In this document: positions 6,305 to 11,143 of the stretch, piece after piece | How positions within the stretch are numbered: the first letter of the stretch is position 1 | Layout: every line of letters starts with the position of its first letter | Assembly (NCBI GenBank): GCA_030145435.1 | Contig: JAQYVQ010000367.1 | Span: 1-11,143, forward strand | Direction of reading: 5' to 3' | Length of the DNA stretch: 11,143 nucleotides | Source of the DNA: Syntrophobacteria bacterium | GTDB taxonomy: Bacteria; Desulfobacterota; DSWW01 | Translations under genes and position numbers: made by a program | The notes under the pieces: model-generated | What the model was told of the DNA's origin: nothing | Database searches by the model: none | The model's input: only the letters and a program-made list of their open reading frames with translations

Positions 6305-7414
6305 ATGGGACCAGAAACTCCCACCGCCTCTCGAACAAGCATTCCACCCAATAACCGCCTGCCCACCGGCCTCGCACTGGCGATCGGCAGCATGCCTCAT
6401 CGGGATTTCCATCTTGCTCTCGATCGGATCATCGAGGCCTGCCCGGAGGCCCCCTGCTGGCCGCAACTCCCTTCTCTGGGTTTCAGGGAAAACATGATGA
6501 CCCAGTTCTCCGAAGGGATTCCCTGTATCCGCGTCGACTGGGAGAAGAACAAGATATTTTTCGCCCGGCCAGAGGCCTGCCCCGACGAGCTTACCCGATT
6601 CTACGAAAACTACCTGCAGGCAAATGAAACCGGAGACCTCACCCCCTTCGCCTTGTCCGAATCCTATGCCATAGGCCTGCACGCCTTCCTGGAAAGGCTC
6701 TCGGGTCCCCCAGGGGCCTCTCTTGCCTTCGTGAAAGGACAAATCACAGGGCCCCTGACATTTGGCCTTTCCATCCTGGACGAGGAAGGGCTGCCGGCCT
6801 TGTTCGACGAAACCCTGGTAGACGTCGTTCGAAAGGGGATCCTGATGAAGGCCCTGTGGCAGCTGGAATGCCTGGCACCCTGGGGAGCGGAACGGATCCT
6901 CTTTGTGGATGAACCGATCCTCACAGCCTTCGGCTCCTCCGCGTATATCAACCTTACTCGAGAACAGACGGTTGCCATCCTTAAGGAGAACTTTTCCGCC
7001 GTGAAGAGCAAAGGGGCCCTGGTAGGAAGTCATTGCTGTGGGAACACGGACTGGAGCCTGATGGTGGAGGCCGGAGTCGACATCATCAATTTTGATGCCT
7101 ATGTATACATGGATTCTATCGGTCTCTATGCAGAGTCCCTCGCTGAGTTCCTCGACAGGGGGGGCTATCTGGCATGGGGCATCGTTCCGAGCCAGAGCCT
7201 CGAAGCAAGGCCCCAACCGGAGGAGCTTCTTGAAATGCTCCGGCAAGGGATCGAGGGGCTGAGCGAAAAGGGCGTCTCCAGGGAGAAGTTGCTCACAAAC
7301 CTTCTGCTCACGACAAGCTGCGGGCTCGGCACATTGACCGAAGAAGAAGCCGAGGCTGCCCTGCGTGAACTCAAGACGCTCCAGGGGCTCGTTCGGGAGA
7401 AGCTGGCGGGCTAG
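6305..7414 (+). CDS. UROD/MetE-like zinc-dependent methyltransferase family protein
   Basis: 369 residues with the TIM-barrel signature of the uroporphyrinogen decarboxylase / cobalamin-independent methionine synthase superfamily. Landmarks are AIGSMPHRD (26-34), CWPQLP (51-56), QFSEGIP (67-73), FVKGQITGPLTFG (142-154), FVDEP (200-204) and GSHCCGN (241-247). H243 and C245 form the H-x-C zinc pair, with D264 as a possible acidic ligand. TTSCGLGTL (336-344) carries C339 at the place of the last zinc cysteine of MetE. These ligands point to a thiol or cobamide methyl-transfer reaction, not porphyrin decarboxylation. Methionine synthesis by a core-MetE or Mes-type enzyme is one possibility; transfer to or from a corrinoid protein is another. 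No corrinoid protein or methyltransferase partner is next door. It follows the Lon-like gene by 60 bp and may share its transcript. Its 3' end overlaps flgM on the other strand. Confidence 0.82.
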   Translation: MGPETPTASRTSIPPNNRLPTGLALAIGSMPHRDFHLALDRIIEACPEAPCWPQLPSLGFRENMMTQFSEGIPCIRVDWEKNKIFFARPEACPDELTRFYENYLQANETGDLTPFALSESYAIGLHAFLERLSGPPGASLAFVKGQITGPLTFGLSILDEEGLPALFDETLVDVVRKGILMKALWQLECLAPWGAERILFVDEPILTAFGSSAYINLTREQTVAILKENFSAVKSKGALVGSHCCGNTDWSLMVEAGVDIINFDAYVYMDSIGLYAESLAEFLDRGGYLAWGIVPSQSLEARPQPEELLEMLRQGIEGLSEKGVSREKLLTNLLLTTSCGLGTLTEEEAEAALRELKTLQGLVREKLAG

Positions 7415-7583
7415 GTTTGGGATCGAACAGGTGTTCGTAGAGGATCTTTTCGGCGATTCGCGTGCTCTGCGGATTCCATGAACCGGACGAAACCCTGCGG
7501 CGCATCTCGCTGACCTTGTCTCGCCGGATGTCAGGAACACGCCGGACGTATTCGAGAACCCAATGTAAGGATGTCTGGAGCAT
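7371..7583 (-). CDS. flgM: FlgM-like anti-sigma-28 factor, short form
   Basis: A 70-residue product whose middle, PDIRRDKVSEMRRRVSSGSW followed by STRIAEKIL, matches the FlgM C-terminal domain (family wording approximates PDVREDKV..IK..I..G.Y.VD...VA.KLL). That half binds FliA and holds it inactive until the hook-basal body is complete. FliA is encoded just upstream on the same strand, which supports the call. FlgM proteins are usually 90-110 residues. The N-terminal, exported, disordered half is missing here if the ATG at 7583 is the start. The frame stays open upstream to 7688 without any ATG, GTG, TTG or CTG, then meets a TAG (7689-7691). Beyond the TAG an in-frame ATG heads a 16-codon piece (MKPLPANARHANIRSS). 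The gene may therefore be N-terminally truncated or broken by a nonsense codon. The ribosome-binding site is weak. The last 44 bp overlap the convergent methyltransferase gene. Confidence 0.72.
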   Translation of the reverse strand: MLQTSLHWVLEYVRRVPDIRRDKVSEMRRRVSSGSWNPQSTRIAEKILYEHLFDPKPSPPASPERAPGAS

Positions 7584-7661
7584 TTTGATCTTCGGGTCCT
7601 TTCCCGCAAGCGTTGCAGAACCTTCGCTGTCTATCGAGGCCGAACCAGAGTCGCACGTTGC

Positions 7662-7691
7662 TTGACACCCCGGTTGCCTCTTTCCTATCTA
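7662..7691 (+). promoter_or_regulatory. Promoter-like pair pointing away from flgM, no gene downstream
   Basis: A perfect TTGACA (7662-7667) is followed by 18 bases and TATCTA (7686-7691), which matches the -10 consensus in only three positions. Downstream on the plus strand there is no gene until after fliA, so any transcript would be non-coding and antisense to the flgM-fliA gap. Confidence 0.25.
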
Positions 7692-7770
7692 TGAAGATCG
7701 GATATTCGCATGTCTTGCATTAGCCGGAAGAGGTTTCATTTTCGTAACAAGCACGCGGCTTTAGGAGCTT

Positions 7771-7834
7771 AAGGCAAGGAAGGGGAAAGGAAGAGGCTTA
7801 AGGGATCAGGGGTCGGGGGTCAGGCCCCACGCCC
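7771..7834. repeat. Heptamer array (inverted relative of 424-486) with GGGGTCAGG word
   Basis: Units of 7 bp (for example AAGGCAA, GAAAGGA, TAAGGGA, TCAGGGG, TCGGGGG) run from 7771 to 7826. Their reverse complements share words with the array before pyrG, such as GATCCCTT and CCTTTCCCC. The end, 7816-7834, matches 2199-2217 at 16 of 19 positions. Confidence 0.5.
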
Positions 7835-7910
7835 AACACCCACTCGCCGCTAGACCTGGGGGAGACGGAGCCCAAAGAAATCTCATGGGAGGTGAGGGGC
7901 AGGGCATCTG

Positions 7911-8086
7911 GTGCAATCTCCTGTCCCGGCTCGGTTTGTGCAGGGCGACTCGTGGAGGCTTCCCGAGTCCCCGTGTGCACATCGAAGGACTTCGCGCCCC
8001 GCGCCCATGCTTCGTCGTGAGGGACGAGGGACTACGTTGCCGGAACATGGAGGCCAAACAAACCGAGACGGGACAGGAGATTGCAC
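7911..8086. repeat. 176-bp element with 29-bp terminal inverted repeats
   Basis: The left arm 7911-7939 begins GTGCAATCTCCTGTCCCG. The right arm 8058-8086 is its reverse complement, identical at 28 of 29 positions (the single difference is at left position 18 of the arm's 29, G versus T near 7929). The arms enclose 118 bp with further small palindromes: GACTCG/CGAGTC at about 7947-7969, and TGTGCACA at about 7975-7982. No transposase and no obvious target duplication are seen (flanks ATCTG and TACGA). It may be a MITE- or REP-like element. The last base of the right arm is also the last base of the fliA stop codon. Confidence 0.8.
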
Positions 8087-8853
8087 TACGAGAAGGAATT
8101 GAGGATCTTACCCCTCAGTCGAAGGACGGCCTTCGTGTGGATCTGGGAAATCCGTGATTCGGTAATATCCAGGACCTCCCCGATTTCCTTCATGTTCAGG
8201 TCTGCGTAGTAGTAGAGAGAGACCACGATTCTCTCTTTCTCCGGAAGGACCTCGATGGCATTCTGGAGTACCTGTCGTACGCGCCGTATGTTCAGGTCCC
8301 GAAACGGGTCGGTCCCCTTCCAGAAATCCGAGGGAACCTCGCCCGTAGTTCCGTCGAGCTTCTCTCGCCCGGTGATCTCATCCCAGTTGATGAGCGAGAT
8401 CGAACGGACACGGTCGACAAGCTTGTAAAAGGCCTCCCGCTCGAGCCCAAGCTCCGCCATAGCCTCTTCATCCGTGGCGGCCCGGCCCAGTTTCTGCTCG
8501 AGTTCGGCGTACGCACGGCTCAGCTGGTTCGCCTTCTGTCGCACAGATCGAGAAACCCAGTCCTGTGCGCGAAGTTCATCCAGGATCGCGCCGCGAATCC
8601 TGAACTCGGCATAGGTCTCGAAACGGACTCCCTTCTCCGGATCGAATTTCTCGATCGCATCCATCAGTCCGATGACCCCTGAATTGATCAGATCTTCCAG
8701 CTCTATGTGGCTCGGCAGGCGCATGGCGATCCGAAGGGCCAGATGCTTGATCATCGGAGCGTACTTCTCGATCAGGCGATCTCTCTCTTTCAGGGAGACC
8801 CGACTGGGTCGCGTTTTCTTCTTCTTCGCGGTGGTCGTAGCTTTTTCCGTCAA
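8086..8853 (-). CDS. fliA: RNA polymerase sigma factor FliA (sigma-28 family)
   Basis: 255 residues, the usual FliA length. Region 2 spans about 27-97, with YAPMIKHLALRIAMRLPS and the core-binding and -10-recognition segments LINSGVIGLMDAIEKFDP and FETYAEFRIRGAILDELR. Region 3 is about 100-155. Region 4 is about 190-250, with VLPEKERIVVSLYYYADLNM and the helix-turn-helix MKEIGEVLDITESRISQIHT. The SRSVR segment after region 2 is typical of flagellar/motility sigma factors. It directs transcription of late flagellar and chemotaxis genes and is inhibited by FlgM, encoded downstream. The start is TTG at 8851-8853: the next in-frame ATG falls inside region 2, an in-frame TGA lies three codons upstream, and GAAGG precedes the TTG at suitable distance. 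A lysine-rich N-terminal tail (about residues 10-14) precedes region 2. No other flagellar gene is visible. Confidence 0.93.
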   Translation of the reverse strand: MTEKATTTAKKKKTRPSRVSLKERDRLIEKYAPMIKHLALRIAMRLPSHIELEDLINSGVIGLMDAIEKFDPEKGVRFETYAEFRIRGAILDELRAQDWVSRSVRQKANQLSRAYAELEQKLGRAATDEEAMAELGLEREAFYKLVDRVRSISLINWDEITGREKLDGTTGEVPSDFWKGTDPFRDLNIRRVRQVLQNAIEVLPEKERIVVSLYYYADLNMKEIGEVLDITESRISQIHTKAVLRLRGKILNSFS

Positions 8854-8952
8854 GGGAAACCTTCAACTAAGATGAGAAGGCCGATGAGGCCAGGGGAACA
8901 AAACCTTTACATTCAGGCACGTAAGACCGGCACATGAGCATTTTCCCGCCTA

Positions 8953-8981
8953 AACATAGAAGATTGTCTGTCATCTGTCAA
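8953..8981 (-). promoter_or_regulatory. Predicted sigma-70-type promoter of fliA
   Basis: On the minus strand a perfect TTGACA (8976-8981) is followed by exactly 17 bases and TATGTT (8953-8958, 4/6). Transcription would begin near 8946, giving a leader of about 93 nt before the TTG start. The -35 box begins about 18 bp past the upstream gene's stop and its first base is also the end of a long hairpin arm, so fliA can be transcribed independently of that gene. Confidence 0.6.
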
Positions 8982-9038
8982 ATCTATAGGGGCTGTTGCT
9001 ACTCGATTGTCCGATCTGGGCAGCAACCCCCATAGATT
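8981..9038 (-). terminator. Long hairpin across the lytic transglycosylase stop codon, possible terminator
   Basis: Arms 8981-8999 and 9020-9038 (19 nt each, 20-nt loop) are complementary at 16 positions. In the minus-strand RNA two of the three mismatches become G-U pairs, so 18 of 19 positions pair. In plus-strand RNA only one is rescued. The stem spans the last codons and the TAG (8999-9001). No long U-tract follows, only AUUU, so classical intrinsic termination is uncertain. mRNA 3'-end protection is an alternative. Confidence 0.45.
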
Positions 9039-11137
9039 CGATGGTAGAGGGACCAGTTGAAGAGAACCTTCTTCACGTAGATCCGTGTCTCTCGATACAG
9101 GATGCCCTCCACGAATTCGTCCGTCTCTGCAAAGGGCATAAGGGCCGTCCACCTTGCCACCGCCCCCGGACCGGCATTGTACGCGGCGAAGACCTTGGGC
9201 CAATCTTCCTCGTACCGGCTCCCAAGGCCTTCCAGGTAGGCGGTGCCGATCGTAACGTTCACCTCCGGGTCCTGGAGCGATGCGACGGTGAAACCCTCCA
9301 TGCCTATCTTCTCCGCCACTCGTTTGCCCGTGGCGGGCATGATTTGCATCAGGCCCACTGCACCGGCAGGGGAAATCGCATCATACATGAAGACGCTTTC
9401 CTGGTGGATCAACCCGGCCACGAGAAACGGATCCAACCCTCTCTGTCGCGCCTTCTCCTGAATGTCGAACCGGGCCGGCAGGGGATAGAGCAGGTGCAGG
9501 AATCGCTTCGCATCCGGGTCTCGCCCGTAAATCCCTTCCTCGAGACGGGGGGGAAGGAGCCCTTCCTGCATCGCGATCCTCAATCCCTTCAGGTAGTCCC
9601 CGGCCAGGCAGTATGCCTCTACCCAATCCTCTTGTGTCACCCCCCCACCCTTCGCGCCATTCCGCAACCAGTCCAGCCTCGCAACCGCGTCCTTCAGAAG
9701 CCCGGTGTCCACGAGCAACGGCAGAGCCGGATCCGCGAGCTTCTCAAAGGCCTTCGGCTCCTCCGGATCGTTTGCCTGTGCCCCAACACCCTTCACCCGG
9801 GGGGCAATGACTTCCTTCAAGGTCTTGCCGGTGAGTCGCCACTCAGCCAGAACGCTGTAGTAACTGTCCGGATATCCGTTTCGTGTCCTTTCATAGACCT
9901 TACGGCTTTCGGCCAGCCTTCCCGCTCTCTCCAGACACCGGGCCTGCCAGTACAGGGCACGTGGGATACTGAGGTCCCAGACCTCTTGCGCGACGCACTC
10001 CCTCAGATGCTCGGCACAAGCCTCATACTTGCCCAGCAGGTAGTAGCACCAGGCCTCGCCCCAAGCCGCTTCTTCTTCCCAGTTCGTGTCCGGGTAGAGG
10101 AATCGCGTCTCCCGGTACTGACGGATCGCCTTCTTCCTGTGTCCCGCTTCAAAGTGAATGCGACCCAGGATGAAGGCAGCCCCGCCGGCTTCCTCGGCGT
10201 CGGTATACTCCTCGACCAGGTGGGTGAGGACAGGGAAGGCCTCCTGGTTGCGGTCTCTCCTCCAGTAGTCCCTCCCCACCACGAACAACCCCTCCGGGAT
10301 CTCCTCCGACCTCGGGTACTCCTGCATCAACGAGCGCAGCACCCCGTGCGCTGTTTCCAGATCTCTCCTGCCCGCGAGGGCAGTGATCCGGTTCAGAAGA
10401 AGCCTCTCTCGTTCCGCCTGGGACATGGGCAAGCCCTGGAGTTCCTCATAGAATACCAGAGCCTCTGTATAGGCTTGCTCCCGAAGGCAGAGCCTTGCCT
10501 CCTCCCGGAGGTAAGATGCCCTCGACATCGACTCGGTCGATTCAGGATGCTCTTCGCCGATCTTCCTGGCACGATATTTTGCCGTTCGAGCCTCTGAGGA
10601 TCGAGGCCACTTCTCCCGGATTCTCTGATAGTTTGCATAGGCTTCAGAAAACCGTTCCAGTTGCTCCAGCGCCTCCCCGTATCGCAACCGAACCTCGGCG
10701 AACTCCTCTTTCTCCAAGTAAGCCTCGTACGCCCTCGAGGCGAGCCAGTAAGCCGAACTCTTCTGGTATCCTTCCGCCTCGATATACGCCACCCTGTCGA
10801 TGAGGGGGCTCTTCGGAAAACGCTGCTGGAAGACCTTGCAGAAACCGAGGGCCTCGGCTACATGTTCGGCCTTCGAGTGGGATTTGAGGAGGTAGAAGGT
10901 GGGGTACTCCTCCCATTCCGTGGGGGTTCGCAGGGACATTTCAAGATGGGCAATCGCCTCTTCGTACCGTTCCTCTTTGTAGGAGGCAATCCCCTTCCGG
11001 AAAGATTCCTCCGGGATGTTCTCTGGGGGTTGATTTTCTGCGTCGGGACCCTCGGCTGTCGAAAGGCCCGTCAGATGCGACCAGGCAAACAGAAGGAACC
11101 CAAGCCACGCCACCCGTCTCTTGCCGCGTACCCACAT
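8999..11137 (-). CDS. Soluble lytic murein transglycosylase (GH23, Slt-type) with TPR-like N-terminus
   Basis: 712 residues. It starts with a basic, hydrophobic signal peptide (residues 1 to about 28, with LSTA just before a likely cleavage site), so it acts in the periplasm, cleaving peptidoglycan glycan strands to 1,6-anhydro-muropeptides. A long helical region follows (about 43-560) with tetratricopeptide-like units such as SFRKGIASYKEERYEEAIAH and later A/G-x-x-x-x-A-I-x-x-Y segments. This resembles the superhelical U-domain of Slt70. The C-terminal catalytic domain (about 560-700) has the general acid E580 in IHQES, then GAVGLMQIMPATG (592-604), AAYNAGPGAVARW (651-663) and YRETRIYVKKVL (681-692), the classic family-1 motifs. 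Slt70 is about 645 residues, so this is somewhat longer. The ATG at 11137 fits the signal peptide, but the frame is open to the window edge and the ribosome-binding site is out of view. It is followed by fliA in the same direction. Confidence 0.92.
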   Translation of the reverse strand: MWVRGKRRVAWLGFLLFAWSHLTGLSTAEGPDAENQPPENIPEESFRKGIASYKEERYEEAIAHLEMSLRTPTEWEEYPTFYLLKSHSKAEHVAEALGFCKVFQQRFPKSPLIDRVAYIEAEGYQKSSAYWLASRAYEAYLEKEEFAEVRLRYGEALEQLERFSEAYANYQRIREKWPRSSEARTAKYRARKIGEEHPESTESMSRASYLREEARLCLREQAYTEALVFYEELQGLPMSQAERERLLLNRITALAGRRDLETAHGVLRSLMQEYPRSEEIPEGLFVVGRDYWRRDRNQEAFPVLTHLVEEYTDAEEAGGAAFILGRIHFEAGHRKKAIRQYRETRFLYPDTNWEEEAAWGEAWCYYLLGKYEACAEHLRECVAQEVWDLSIPRALYWQARCLERAGRLAESRKVYERTRNGYPDSYYSVLAEWRLTGKTLKEVIAPRVKGVGAQANDPEEPKAFEKLADPALPLLVDTGLLKDAVARLDWLRNGAKGGGVTQEDWVEAYCLAGDYLKGLRIAMQEGLLPPRLEEGIYGRDPDAKRFLHLLYPLPARFDIQEKARQRGLDPFLVAGLIHQESVFMYDAISPAGAVGLMQIMPATGKRVAEKIGMEGFTVASLQDPEVNVTIGTAYLEGLGSRYEEDWPKVFAAYNAGPGAVARWTALMPFAETDEFVEGILYRETRIYVKKVLFNWSLYHRIYGGCCPDRTIE

Positions 11138-11143
11138 GTCGAT

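Larger units (their letters stand above)
7584..8085. other. Gene-free 502-bp stretch between flgM and fliA
   Basis: No convincing protein is found on either strand. The part next to flgM (7584-7691) is an open extension of the flgM frame. The rest holds a plus-strand promoter-like pair (7662-7691), a degenerate heptamer array (7771-7826), a GGGGTCAGG word (7816-7834) and most of an inverted-repeat element (7911-8086). Short open frames at 7800-8150 on both strands mirror one another because of the inverted repeat and are not credible genes. Confidence 0.65.

Noticed and set aside
4727..7609. A 960-codon open frame on the minus strand opposite the Lon-like and methyltransferase genes
   Set aside because: It is antisense to two well-supported genes with clear catalytic motifs, its translation shows no recognisable family, and long antisense frames are common in GC-rich genes.
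7798..8157. Several 60-90 codon frames on both strands
   Set aside because: Their similar starts (MQSPVP on both strands) come from the inverted repeat. They have no ribosome-binding sites or recognisable domains.
8996..10597. A 533-codon plus-strand open frame
   Set aside because: It is the shadow of the lytic transglycosylase gene, whose motifs are unambiguous on the other strand.

Overview
The window looks like a chromosomal segment of a GC-rich (roughly 60% GC), flagellated, anaerobic deltaproteobacterium-type organism (Desulfobacterota, Syntrophobacter-like). This rests on the style of the genes: a zinc-ribbon/DUF2007 protein, an AAA_32-type Lon-like protease, and a UROD/MetE-like methyltransferase with GSMPH and WPQLP motifs. 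It also rests on a stand-alone fliA and on repeat-laden intergenic spaces. The lineage is an inference, not a database match.

Layout, left to right. Bases 2-232 (+) hold the C-terminal end of a shikimate kinase-like protein. Bases 233-490 are a mosaic of short repeats between convergent genes. pyrG (CTP synthase) is on the minus strand at 491-2107 with a good sigma-70-type promoter at 2158-2186. A second repeat patch (2199-2348) separates it from a small minus-strand zinc-ribbon/DUF2007 gene (2357-2737). A plus-strand run follows: an HpnA-like NAD-dependent epimerase/reductase (2865-3854), a Lon-like AAA protease with a degenerate P-loop but an intact Ser-Lys dyad (4031-6244), and a UROD/MetE-like zinc methyltransferase (6305-7414). 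The rest is minus strand: a soluble lytic transglycosylase with a TPR-like helical N-terminus (8999-11137, start near the window edge), the flagellar sigma factor fliA (8086-8853, TTG start), and a short flgM anti-sigma gene (7371-7583). The flgM 3' end overlaps the 3' end of the methyltransferase gene.

How the genes relate. fliA and flgM are a functional pair (sigma-28 and its inhibitor), but about 500 bp of non-coding, repeat-rich DNA lies between them. The remaining genes are unrelated housekeeping or accessory functions and give no sign of a single pathway.

The most unusual content is non-coding. Several arrays with a strict 7-bp period flank pyrG on both sides, and one lies between flgM and fliA. 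There is an 86-bp palindromic element, a three-copy 18-19 bp tandem repeat, and a 176-bp element with 29-bp terminal inverted repeats abutting the fliA stop. A long hairpin covers the lytic transglycosylase stop codon and pairs better in the sense RNA than in the antisense. I did not find a defence system, CRISPR array, complete transposon, tRNA or rRNA.
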